From assembly GCF_002140715.2 (NCBI RefSeq), contig NZ_NGLE02000001.1:1483001-1547000 (forward strand): a DNA stretch of 64,000 nt. Reading direction: 5' to 3'. The stretch comes from Enterococcus sp. 4G2_DIV0659. Lineage in GTDB: Bacteria > Bacillota > Bacilli > Lactobacillales > Enterococcaceae. The translations under genes were made by a program, and so were the position numbers. Below are positions 51,679 through 59,858 of the stretch, in pieces (position 1 is the stretch's first letter; every line of letters starts with the position of its first letter). The notes under the pieces are model-generated. The model did no database searches and was not told where the DNA came from. It saw only the letters and a program-made list of their open reading frames with translations.

Positions 51679-52485
51679 ATGGAAATCAAACTAGACGTAC
51701 TAATCACCGAAAATACAACAACGATTCACCTTAATAACCATCAAAGCACTATTACTTTATCTAACACTACTAATCAAGAAGGTCTATCGGAACAAGGCTC
51801 CATTTATCTTTTACTCATGGACACAACTCTTGTTGCAATTGGAAAAACAGAAACAAAGGCGTCCTATGAGAATATAGAATTTAACAAAGTGATCACCATC
51901 ACTCCTCCATGGGATATTGAACTTAACTATTTAGAACAACTATTCATTGCAGAGGCTACAGAAAATGGTATCACGCTTGCTGAAAGTTCTCAAAAAGAGA
52001 CAAAGATTCCCATAAACTATGAAAAAAACATCACCAACTATAAAAACGAAGTATTACTAGTTCTCAAAACATTTGGCTACTCATTGACCTCGGAGGAAAA
52101 ACCTAAAAAGACCAACGCCAAACCCGCTAAAGCTCGTCATAAATGGACAAAAGAAGTCAGTCAAATCGAATTCTTTATTGATACCAGAGAGAGCAAAGCG
52201 ACTGCCCTTTGGCACAAACGAAATGAAATGCTTCTAAAAGCAGGAGCAACCTTGATGAAAAAACCACCATTAAATAAAGACGGTTCCCTAGGTTTCTCCG
52301 CAAAAATGGGAGAAAGAATCCGACAGGACCATAAAGACCAGATAAAAAATTTCGTTACAACTGAAGATATTATTTTAAAAAGTGTTAATGAAGTGGGGTT
52401 ATTTTTATATTTTGGCGGGACGAATAGTTGGCTGGAATTAGTAGATGCCAACGGTAAAACGTTGAATGAATGGACCGTTGTTTAG
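51679..52485 (+). CDS. Hypothetical protein, possible GIY-YIG-like N-terminus
   Basis: 268 aa, AAAGGAGC upstream of the ATG. The N-terminal part has GSIYLLLMDTTLVAIGKTE, loosely like the GIY...YIG core of nuclease-fold proteins, but no catalytic residues can be confirmed. A basic Lys/Pro linker (about 138-155) joins a C-terminal domain with LWHKRNEMLLKAGATLMKKPP, LGFSAKMGERIRQDH and GLFLYFGGTNSWLEL. No signal peptide or TM. I do not recognise the family. Confidence 0.6.
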   Translation: MEIKLDVLITENTTTIHLNNHQSTITLSNTTNQEGLSEQGSIYLLLMDTTLVAIGKTETKASYENIEFNKVITITPPWDIELNYLEQLFIAEATENGITLAESSQKETKIPINYEKNITNYKNEVLLVLKTFGYSLTSEEKPKKTNAKPAKARHKWTKEVSQIEFFIDTRESKATALWHKRNEMLLKAGATLMKKPPLNKDGSLGFSAKMGERIRQDHKDQIKNFVTTEDIILKSVNEVGLFLYFGGTNSWLELVDANGKTLNEWTVV

Positions 52486-52507
52486 TAGTAAGGATGCTTA
52501 TTTTTAA

Positions 52508-52560
52508 AAGGAATGCTCCATACAAAAAACTGTATAACGTTTTTTGCAGGAGGCATTCCT
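52508..52560. terminator. Bidirectional terminator
   Basis: AAGGAATGC (52508-52516) pairs with GCATTCCTT (ending near 52561), and AAAAAAC pairs with GTTTTTT inside. It lies between two convergent genes. Confidence 0.85.
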
Positions 52561-52567
52561 TATTCAT

Positions 52568-53137
52568 TTACTTCTTTCGTTTACTTTTCAATTCAATGTA
52601 GGCTTCCTTTAACCACGGATGAATCACTTTTATATCATGATTCAGCAAATAATCAATATAATAATAGGCAGCCTCTTCTAAAGAACTATCCAACGCTTTT
52701 AGAAGTCCGCTAAGATATGGCGGCTCTCCTCGTTGATCCCACTTTATTTTATCGGCAATAAACACAACTAAATCGAGTTCCGAATACTGTTCTTTCAACG
52801 TTGTATGGCATTCAATAGCAGATAGTATCATTGGATCATCCACCTTAAATTCATTCAAAGCTATTTCCTTTGAAATTTTCTGATGAATAATCAATGGAAA
52901 CTCTATTTCTTCTTTGCACAAAGTGATCCCCATTGCATTTGCTACATCAATTCTCTGATCATTTGGATAAATAGCAGAAATATCGTGCAAATAACCAGCA
53001 ATCTGAGCTTTAGTAGGATCATCCAAAAAAAGCTTCCCTAATTCATAGGCATAATCCCCTACAGAAACACAATGATAATAAGTCTCTAAACAATCATGAT
53101 ACACAAGAAATTTTTTTATTGACTCTTTTTCAACCAT
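52568..53137 (-). CDS. HD-domain hydrolase, YqeK-like
   Basis: 189 aa from the ATG at 53135-53137; the longer frame has no good start upstream. The metal-binding HD is in AGYLHDISAIYPND, with a first conserved His in YYHCVSVGDYA and later His in IIHQKI and CHTTL. The helical fold fits the YqeK family of diadenosine tetraphosphatases, but the usual nadD neighbour is absent, so this is probably a paralogue. The start region is duplicated as a remnant at 44780-44950. Confidence 0.8.
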   Translation of the reverse strand: MVEKESIKKFLVYHDCLETYYHCVSVGDYAYELGKLFLDDPTKAQIAGYLHDISAIYPNDQRIDVANAMGITLCKEEIEFPLIIHQKISKEIALNEFKVDDPMILSAIECHTTLKEQYSELDLVVFIADKIKWDQRGEPPYLSGLLKALDSSLEEAAYYYIDYLLNHDIKVIHPWLKEAYIELKSKRKK

Positions 53138-53317
53138 TTTTATCCTATGCTCCCCTCTCATCCACTTTATCCTATCACGAAATGCCCAAAATAATCTACA
53201 GCATACATAACGCATACCTCCGACAAACTCTTCCCTTTGATTCTTTCTACTATTAGTTAGTATAATGAGTATGATTTTTTAGAATGGACTAGAGAGTAAC
53301 AGACTGGAGATTATCTA

Positions 53318-54083
53318 ATGACAACTAATTTTTGGGCAGAATTACCGAAGCCTTTTCTATTTTAGCACCAATGGAAGATGTGACAGATGTAGTCTTTCGC
53401 CATGTTGTGAAAGAAGCTGACGCGTCAGATGTTTTTTTCACGGAATTTACCAATTCAGATAGCTATTGTCATCCCGATCGAAAAGAAAACGTGCAAGGTC
53501 GGTTCGTTTTTACTGAAGATGAGCAGCCGAATTAATCGATGCAGCAAAAGCTGGCGGCTTACCAGTTAGCGTGAAAACGCGTATTGGGTATGCAGAAATG
53601 GAAGACTGGATTACTCATCTATTGAAACAAGATATTGCCAATTTATCGATTCATTTACGGACACGAATGAGATGAGTAAAGTAGATGCTCATTGGGATTT
53701 AATTCCTCAAATTGTGGAAATCCGCGACCGAATAGCCCCCTAAACACTTATTACAATTAGCTGAACAATATGATGTGAATGGCATTATGATTGGTCGAGG
53801 TATTTTTAAAAACCCTTATGCATTTGAAAAAGAGCCAAAAGAGCATTCGCCTCCAAAGTTACTTGGCTTATTGGAGATGCAGCTTGATTTACAAGATCAT
53901 TATGCTAAAATCGTTCCGCGCTCAATTGTTGGTTTACATCGTTTCTTTAAGATTTATGTGAAGGGATTCCCCGGTGCTAGTGATTTACGGGTGAAATTAA
54001 TGAGGACGAAATCGACGGATGAGGTTCGTGAGATTCTGAGAGAATTTTATAAAGAAAGAGCCAGTGAGTCTTCAACAGATTGA
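53318..54083 (+). pseudogene. Degenerate second copy of dus
   Basis: It aligns over its whole length with the intact dus at 45101-46084, including the upstream 60 bases and GGAG site. Damage includes a one-base loss near 53355, a 169-bp deletion at 53524-53528 that removes the active-site Cys region, a nine-base loss, a one-base loss near 53665, an in-frame stop near 53740, and a deletion of about 43 bp. The C-terminal 100 codons remain open. It cannot make an active enzyme. Confidence 0.93.
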
Positions 54084-54102
54084 GTTTATTAAATAGTTTT
54101 TT

Positions 54103-54132
54103 AGGCGCTCTCTAGAAATAGGGGCGCTTTTT
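54103..54132 (+). terminator. Terminator after the dus pseudogene
   Basis: AGGCGCTC (54103-54110) pairs with GGGCGCTT (54122-54129) using two G-U pairs, followed by T. The first dus copy keeps only the left arm. Confidence 0.55.
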
Positions 54133-54168
54133 AGTATGCATTTTTCATGGTTTTCGATACGGAGCACA

Positions 54169-54198
54169 TAAAAAAGTACCCACTTTTTGCAGGTACTT
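54169..54198 (-). terminator. Terminator of the DUF6287-like lipoprotein gene
   Basis: AAGTACC (54174-54180) pairs with GGTACTT (54192-54198), followed on the minus strand by a T run. Confidence 0.8.
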
Positions 54199-54253
54199 CA
54201 TACAGGTATTACAGTATTTCTTTATGGGTACATAGTAATTTGTCACTTTTGGC

Positions 54254-54955
54254 TTACTCTATTTTATAATACACATAGTCTGCACGAACAGCCGTACCAG
54301 TGTTTTGAGTACCTACAGCGACAATTTTATCTTTGCTGATATCACCTTCGAGTAAGTCTCCCATTATCCCTTTTGGTAAAAACGATACATAAATTGCTGC
54401 ACTAGGTAGATTACTTTTTAGGGCAATGAAACCTTGGTTTTCTTCAAGCGTTAATTGCTGTTCATAAGATTTAACTTTGTTATTTTCTCCCATATATGAT
54501 ACTAACTCAGGTGTCCCATCTGGTGAATTTAATGTGGGTATGTCTACGCTTAGTCCCATTATTTCCGCTGGTTGTTTCTGATTAGAAATGTCGGTAAATT
54601 TTATTGTATTGTTTTCCACAAATATCGTTTGACCTAAGCCATTTCCCCAAGCGCCATTGAGACTTGAATAATCTCCTTGTTGAATTTGTGATAGATTCAT
54701 TTCTACAGGTGCTACTTCTGCTGTTGGCTCTTCTTTTACTTCTTCCTCTGATTTATCCGTTTCTTTTGTATTTTGAACGGTGCTTGATTGTTCAGTTGTT
54801 GATGCTTTGGTTTCTTTAGAGCTAGAAGTTACTTTAGTATTAGATAAAGAGCGATCCGTATTAGTGGTTGATTTAGCTGGTTTGTTACATCCGATTAATG
54901 CACCTGAAAGTACCATACACAAACTTAACAAAAGAGTTCTTTTCACTTTTTTCAT
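54254..54955 (-). CDS. Lipoprotein, DUF6287-like
   Basis: 233 aa with a lipoprotein signal: KKVKRTLLLSLCMVLSGALIGC, lipidated Cys at residue 23. A Ser/Thr/Lys/Glu-rich linker (about 28-80) is followed by a compact beta domain (MNLSQIQQGDYSSLNGAWGNGLGQTIFV...GDISKDKIVAV). This is the domain often seen on lactic-acid-bacterial lipoproteins as DUF6287. The role is unknown. GGGGGA lies before the ATG. It is chromosomal DNA just outside the mobile element. Confidence 0.75.
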   Translation of the reverse strand: MKKVKRTLLLSLCMVLSGALIGCNKPAKSTTNTDRSLSNTKVTSSSKETKASTTEQSSTVQNTKETDKSEEEVKEEPTAEVAPVEMNLSQIQQGDYSSLNGAWGNGLGQTIFVENNTIKFTDISNQKQPAEIMGLSVDIPTLNSPDGTPELVSYMGENNKVKSYEQQLTLEENQGFIALKSNLPSAAIYVSFLPKGIMGDLLEGDISKDKIVAVGTQNTGTAVRADYVYYKIE

Positions 54956-55210
54956 AATTAATCCCCCATGTATTTCATAAGTCCTCGAACTATCCTTATA
55001 ATTTCCATAGTAATATATATTACAAGTTGCGTCTACCTCTAAGAGATGTTTTGAATCTTACAGATGTAATATTTTTGAGAATTGGCTTTTAATAGATATT
55101 AATATGGTTCCAGGTTATTGGAAATAACAATTGTTTATTCTTATTTAATTGAAAATTAATTACTGTTAACAGAGTTTTTAGTGTTGGAATTATTCATTAT
55201 TATTTAGAAC
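54956..55210. other. Intergenic region left of the mobile element
   Basis: Promoter side of the lipoprotein gene, then AT-rich sequence with no gene or strong structure visible. Confidence 0.4.
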
Positions 55211-55241
55211 AAAAAAAGACACTTTCCAAAACTGGAAAGTG
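55211..55241 (-). terminator. Terminator, probably that of rpsI before insertion
   Basis: CACTTTCC (55220-55227) pairs with GGAAAGTG (55234-55241); on the minus strand a run of seven T follows. It lies just downstream of the rpsI 3' fragment, as expected for the native terminator of the rplM-rpsI operon. Confidence 0.8.
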
Positions 55242-55278
55242 CTTTGAAACATTGTAATTGAATGGTATCTTCCAATAA

Positions 55279-55326
55279 TTAACGTTTTGAGAACTGTGAA
55301 GCTTTACGAGCTTTCTTAAGACCTGG
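55279..55326 (-). other. Attachment site: duplicated 3' end of rpsI (ribosomal protein S9)
   Basis: Read on the minus strand these 48 bases encode PGLKKARKASQFSKR and a stop, the conserved C-terminus of ribosomal protein S9. Upstream the frame continues as unrelated sequence (KISVTQ) instead of S9, so this is only a 3' fragment. Integrative elements commonly use the rpsI 3' end and leave one copy at each end. With the integrase at 63064 reading rightward, this marks the left end of the element, and the intact rpsI should lie beyond the right edge. Confidence 0.85.
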
Positions 55327-55330
55327 TTGT

Positions 55331-55706
55331 GTGACAGAGATTTTGAAAGAGTTGAAAAACCCTTTATTAGCAACGAATTGAACAATATTCCAATAGTTAC
55401 GGTTTTATTGAATTTCATCATATTTTAATATCTTCGTACCTCAAGACGTACCCAAAAATACACGTGAATCAGAACAAGACTATGCATGTTAAAATAACAA
55501 TATATTAGCTTACATATTGGTTGGAAAATACATTGAAGAACAATACTGTTATACAATTTTTTGACATTTTAAATATTTCTTTACTTATAGATGAAGAAAC
55601 ATTGATCTAAAGTAACTTGCTTCTAATTTCCACTATTTTTATCATATTCTATAAATCATTTTTACAATAAACTATAGTTAAAAACTACTTTATTTAGATA
55701 AAATAT
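55331..55706. other. Element left-end region with a possible gene remnant
   Basis: No intact gene. Around 55503-55560 the plus strand reads LAYILVGKYIEEQY, resembling the AYW.IGKYI.E segment of DUF1016/YhcG-type nucleases, with stops and frame breaks nearby. The similarity is short and may be chance. The rest is AT-rich. Confidence 0.3.
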
Positions 55707-57164
55707 TTAATAGGTATTATCATTTTTAAAAACATAGTATTGATTGGGATCAGTACGAGATGAGGCTATTTTTTCTATTGTCTCCTTAGCTTCTAAACTT
55801 TCTAAAATTTTTCTAGCAGTATTTGTACTATTTTTCATGTCCTTAGCCAGTTGAGCTGTTTTTATTTTTCCTTTATTATAAATAATAGATAAAGCTCGTT
55901 GTTCTCCTAAAGTTAATTCAGACCACTCAATTGATAACTTATCTTCAATATCTTCAGATTGCCGTAATTTTCTAATATAGATATTGTTTTTCAAAGTCAA
56001 TTTAACAGTGTTATTTTTTTCTACATATATAGGATCGTCTAAAAAAAATGCTTCCATTTGGCTATAAATTCTATCCACACCTTCCCCAAACTCTCTTACC
56101 CACTTTAAATCATTCATAGTTCTGGCTATTACGGGATTTTTAGAAAAGTGAACTTCCCTGATATTTTTAGGTGTAACAATAGATGGAAACTTCCCTGGGC
56201 TTTGGATTTCTAATCGATCATCATACATCATAACTCTAATATCATCTCCCGATATATTATAAGATCGATGAATTGCTGCATTTACTAATCCTTCTATCCA
56301 TGCTTCCTTAGGATATTCTGGAGCTTTTTCAAATTTTTTAGTACCTATATTAAGAAAATTAAACTCCCTTAATTGATTTTCAACGATATTTATTATTTTA
56401 TATAAAATAGTCGGAAGAGGACCTTCTATCGTTTCATTTTTTATTACATTCATACGAGTTCCAGTCTGCGCTTCTGAACCTTCATAACGAATAAATCTCA
56501 TTTTAGCATTCGGCAAAAATACATGTGGATACTTGCTAAATAATATTATTGATGCATTTGTAAGTACATATTCCTTGTTAGATAATCTCTTAGCTAAACC
56601 TCTAGAAAAAAGAAGATTCCATATATCATCTTTCTTATAATCATGAATTTCTTTAAAACGTTCTAATAAAGATTCATCTAAATCTTCCAACAAACATTCT
56701 GAATTTGTTTCGCTTTCAAAACTTCTTGAACCACGCTCATATTCCAAATCTTTTCTCTGTTCGTAGGATAACTCTTTAGTTTCATCACCTACTCTAGTAA
56801 AAACTTTATCTTTCATTGTTGAATATACCTTTTCATAACTAGGATCTACTTCTATCAATAATATTCTATCCTTATTACCATTTGATTTCGTTATCTCTCT
56901 AAATTCATGCCTTATAGGTAACACAGGTTTACAACAATCATATCCCACTTGAATAAGATCATTTATTTTAATTGAATCTAATTGATTAACTCCTTCTAAA
57001 TTCCCGTCATCAATTCCCACAGCCACAATTCCACCATTAGTATTTGCAAATGCTACTAATGTCTCTGCCAATTTTTGCGCTTTAATTTTGCCCGATTTTC
57101 TATCAAAAAAAGCACTCTCTGACATTGTTCGTATCTTTTCTATATTGACTGTTTTTATATTCAT
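55707..57164 (-). CDS. Schlafen AlbA_2-domain ATP-binding protein
   Basis: 485 aa, TAGGAGG upstream of the ATG. The N-terminal AlbA_2 (Slfn) domain has ESAFFDRKSGKI, LAETLVAFANTNGGIVAVGIDDG and FTRVGDETKELS. The middle is a GHKL-like ATP-binding part (HATPase_c_4): LVNAAIHRSYNISGDDIRV, YDDRLEIQSPGKFPSIVTP and REFGEGVDRIYSQM. The C-terminus is a winged helix (GKIKTAQLAKDMKNSTNTARKILESLE). Such proteins are annotated as RecG-like or transcriptional regulators and occur in mobile elements and defence islands. It lies just downstream of the 78-bp repeat array on the same strand. Confidence 0.85.
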   Translation of the reverse strand: MNIKTVNIEKIRTMSESAFFDRKSGKIKAQKLAETLVAFANTNGGIVAVGIDDGNLEGVNQLDSIKINDLIQVGYDCCKPVLPIRHEFREITKSNGNKDRILLIEVDPSYEKVYSTMKDKVFTRVGDETKELSYEQRKDLEYERGSRSFESETNSECLLEDLDESLLERFKEIHDYKKDDIWNLLFSRGLAKRLSNKEYVLTNASIILFSKYPHVFLPNAKMRFIRYEGSEAQTGTRMNVIKNETIEGPLPTILYKIINIVENQLREFNFLNIGTKKFEKAPEYPKEAWIEGLVNAAIHRSYNISGDDIRVMMYDDRLEIQSPGKFPSIVTPKNIREVHFSKNPVIARTMNDLKWVREFGEGVDRIYSQMEAFFLDDPIYVEKNNTVKLTLKNNIYIRKLRQSEDIEDKLSIEWSELTLGEQRALSIIYNKGKIKTAQLAKDMKNSTNTARKILESLEAKETIEKIASSRTDPNQYYVFKNDNTY

Positions 57165-57280
57165 AGTATCCTCCTAACACTTTCATGTCATCTCTTTTCA
57201 TTTAACATTGTACTTTCTTTTTCTTGTTAACTCAACATTATAACTTTTTTAAATTTTACTATCACTAAATTTTTCTAACT

Positions 57281-58630
57281 TGCTACATTTTTTTCTTCTG
57301 AACTGCTTACTTTACTTCGCAACTTTTGTCCACACTTCTCAACTTTTTTACTTACACTTGCTACACTTTTTTCTTCTGAACTGCTTACTTTACTCCGCAA
57401 CTTTTGTCCACACTTCTCAACTTTTTTACTTACACTTGCTACACTTTTTTCTTCTGAACTGCTTACTTTACTTCGCAACTTCTGTCCACACTTCTCAACT
57501 TTTTTACTTACACTTGCTACATTTTTTCTTCTGAACTGCTTACTTTACTCCGCAACTTTTGTCCACACTTCTCAACTTTTTTACTTACACTTGCTACACT
57601 TTTTTCTTCTGAACTGCTTACTTTACTTCGCAACTTTTGTCCACACTTCTCAACTTTTTTACTTACACTTGCTACATTTTTTTCTTCTGAACTGCTTACT
57701 TTACTTCGCAACTTCTGTCCACACTTCTCAACTTTTTTACTTACACTTGCTACATTTTTTTCTTCTGAACTGCTTACTTTACTTCGCAACTTTTGTCCAC
57801 ACTTCTCAACTTTTTTACTTACACTTGCTACATTTTTTTCTTCTGAACTGCTTACTTTACTTCGCAACTTCTGTCCACACTTCTCAACTTTTTTACTTAC
57901 ACTTGCTACATTTTTTTCTTCTGAACTGCTTACTTTACTTCGCAACTTCTGTCCACACTTCTCAACTTTTTTACTTACACTTGCTACACTTTTTTCTTCT
58001 GAACTGCTTACTTTACTCCGCAACTTTTGTCCACACTTCTCAACTTTTTTACTTACACTTGCTACATTTTTTTCTTCTGAACTGCTTACTTTACTTCGCA
58101 ACTTCTGTCCACACTTCTCAACTTTTTTACTTACACTTGCTACATTTTTTTCTTCTGAACTGCTTACTTTACTTCGCAACTTCTGTCCACACTTCTCAAC
58201 TTTTTTACTTACACTTGCTACATTTTTTTCTTCTGAACTGCTTACTTTACTTCGCAACTTCTGTCCACACTTCTCAACTTTTTTACTTACACTTGCTACA
58301 CTTTTTTCTTCTGAACTGCTTACTTTACTCCGCAACTTTTGTCCACACTTCTCAACTTTTTTACTTACACTTGCTACATTTTTTTCTTCTGAACTGCTTA
58401 CTTTACTTCGCAACTTCTGTCCACACTTCTCAACTTTTTTACTTACACTTGCTACATTTTTTTCTTCTGAACTGCTTACTTTACTTCGCAACTTCTGTCC
58501 ACACTTCTCAACTTTTTTACTTACACTTGCTACACTTTTTTCTTCTGAACTGCTTACTTTACTTCGCAACTTCTGTCCACACTTCTCAACTTTTTTACTT
58601 ACACTTGCTACACTTTTTTCTTCTGAACTG
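57281..58630. repeat. Array of about 17 copies of a 78-bp tandem repeat
   Basis: The anchor TTCTTCTG recurs 18 times from 57293 to 58618, every 78 bases except one interval of 77 (57449 to 57526, one T lost from a T run). Only three positions vary among copies: ACAC/ACAT, ACTTCG/ACTCCG and CTTTTG/CTTCTG. The plus strand is pyrimidine-rich, with ACTT recurring about eight times per unit. A 26-residue frame (core SVSKKVEKCGQKLRSKVSSS) is open on the minus strand and two frames are open on the plus strand. None has an ATG or ribosome-binding site, only internal TTG codons, so coding is not supported. Confidence 0.95.
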
Positions 58631-58705
58631 GTTAGATGAGAAAGACAATGACTAAAAGCAAGTTTCTTCTAGCCCACTCATTCGTAGTCGCAACGAATGC
58701 AAAAG

Positions 58706-58736
58706 AAAACCACTCTATTCGCCGTAGAGTGGTTTT
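58706..58736. terminator. Bidirectional hairpin terminator
   Basis: AAAACCACTCTA (58706-58717) and TAGAGTGGTTTT (58725-58736) form a perfect 12-bp stem between the repeat array and the small Xre gene. Another inverted repeat, CATTCGT / ACGAATG (58679-58699), lies beside it. Confidence 0.85.
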
Positions 58737-58828
58737 TGTGCTTCATTAATAAAATAGTATCGTTTCGCACAATCATCATACCAAATATAAGATTAAAAAT
58801 CAAATTTAGTATCACTTGATTATTTTTA

Positions 58829-59143
58829 TTACAATGATTTCAGCATGGCTAAAATGCTTTCTAATTGTTCGCTTTCAAATTCTACTAACTTCTTATTAAT
58901 TTCTTTTAGATAATAATCTTTTGTCTTTGTTTCATTAAGAAACTCATTTACCGGAACATCTAAATACTCACAAATAATATATAGCATTTGGATAGAAGGC
59001 GTTACACGTTTGTTTTCAATCGAATTTATGTAGTTATCACTTTGTCCAATCGCTAAACTCATCTCTCTTGCACTAACATTCTTTTTTAATCGAAAATAAT
59101 TTAATTTTTTGGATATGAAATTTCGTAAATCTGATTCGTGCAT
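58829..59143 (-). CDS. Xre-family regulator
   Basis: 104 aa from the ATG at 59141-59143, with GAGAGAGG upstream. Residues 8-65 form a Cro/CI helix-turn-helix (LNYFRLKKNVSAREMSLAIGQSDNYINSIENKRVTPSIQML). The C-terminal 35 residues are helical and may dimerise. It is divergent from the gene at 59311 and probably regulates it. This type of small Xre is common on integrative elements. Confidence 0.85.
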   Translation of the reverse strand: MHESDLRNFISKKLNYFRLKKNVSAREMSLAIGQSDNYINSIENKRVTPSIQMLYIICEYLDVPVNEFLNETKTKDYYLKEINKKLVEFESEQLESILAMLKSL

Positions 59144-59310
59144 ATACCTCTCTCCTCTCACACATAATTCTACAACATAAAACACTAAATATACGAGTTT
59201 TAAAAATCTATTTCTCTTGAAATTGATTTTTAAAAAGTTTATAATTCAATTAAAGCACATTTTTAATGTGTATAACTTTTTACAATAACAACTCTAGGAG
59301 GAAAAATAAA

Positions 59311-59682
59311 ATGAATAAAGAAACAAAAAAAGAAGTACTCATTACAAAAAACAACCACCCCATTAAGGAAATCACGTATCAGGATATGTATCAATTAAAA
59401 GATACATTTGACCAAATTTCTTCATGGAAAGAAGCTTTAGCTGTATTAAATAGTTTTTTTAATAACAGAGACGTCATGCCCTTCAATAAGAAAAAGATTA
59501 CGAAAGAATTTCACGCTAGCTCTTATATTTTCAACGCCTTCTATCAAGATTTCTTAAACAATGCAACAATTTTAGAAAAACAAATTGAAGAGTTAAAAAA
59601 CAGACCTAAGGTTAAAGTCGAAAAATCTTTTGCTATTTTGCTGGATTCTAAGGGGCGAGAATTGTACTTTTACAACGACTAG
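59311..59682 (+). CDS. Hypothetical element protein
   Basis: 123 aa from the ATG at 59311, after AGGAGG. It is a charged, mostly helical, soluble protein: a helical N-terminal domain (about 20-95) and a probable coiled coil (LEKQIEELKNRPKVKVEKS). No TM and no recognised motif. A structured sequence and a terminator follow. Function unknown. Confidence 0.65.
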   Translation: MNKETKKEVLITKNNHPIKEITYQDMYQLKDTFDQISSWKEALAVLNSFFNNRDVMPFNKKKITKEFHASSYIFNAFYQDFLNNATILEKQIEELKNRPKVKVEKSFAILLDSKGRELYFYND

Positions 59683-59699
59683 CTCATTGGTTTCTGCAA

Positions 59700-59794
59700 A
59701 CGGTGGGCATGTTACGCTAAAAGCCTCTGAGAACTAGCCAAAGTATTGCTATTTTGTGAGTTCCTCGGGGTACAGACAAAACTATATGCCCAAT
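59700..59794 (+). ncRNA. Candidate structured RNA
   Basis: TGGGCAT (59704-59710) pairs perfectly with ATGCCCA (59786-59792) and encloses a second helix: CCTC-GAACT (59724-59735) with AGTTC-GGGG (59759-59770). A third pairing TAGC/GCTA (59735-59738, 59748-59751) lies inside. A strong terminator follows within a few bases. It could be a small RNA or the 3' part of the upstream mRNA. I do not recognise an RNA family, and the pairing has not been tested by covariation. Confidence 0.45.
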
Positions 59795-59833
59795 AAAAGA
59801 AGTCAACAGCGTTTTGTGCTGTTGACTTCTTTT
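59795..59833. terminator. Bidirectional terminator
   Basis: AAAAGAAGTCAACAGC (59795-59810) pairs perfectly with GCTGTTGACTTCTTTT (59818-59833) around a seven-base loop, serving the plus-strand unit and the convergent CI-like gene. Confidence 0.92.
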
Positions 59834-59858
59834 GTTGGGGTTTATCTCTAAAACGATT

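Noticed and set aside
55200..55421. 73-codon minus-strand frame over the att region
   Set aside because: It covers the rpsI terminator and 3' fragment in another frame and lacks a ribosome-binding site.
57281..58630. CRISPR array
   Set aside because: Units are contiguous 78-bp copies with no unique spacers and no cas genes nearby.
57517..58655. Long repeat-protein genes on both strands of the 78-bp array
   Set aside because: Apparent starts are internal TTG codons of the repeat; no ribosome-binding site, no ATG, and one 77-bp unit breaks the frame.
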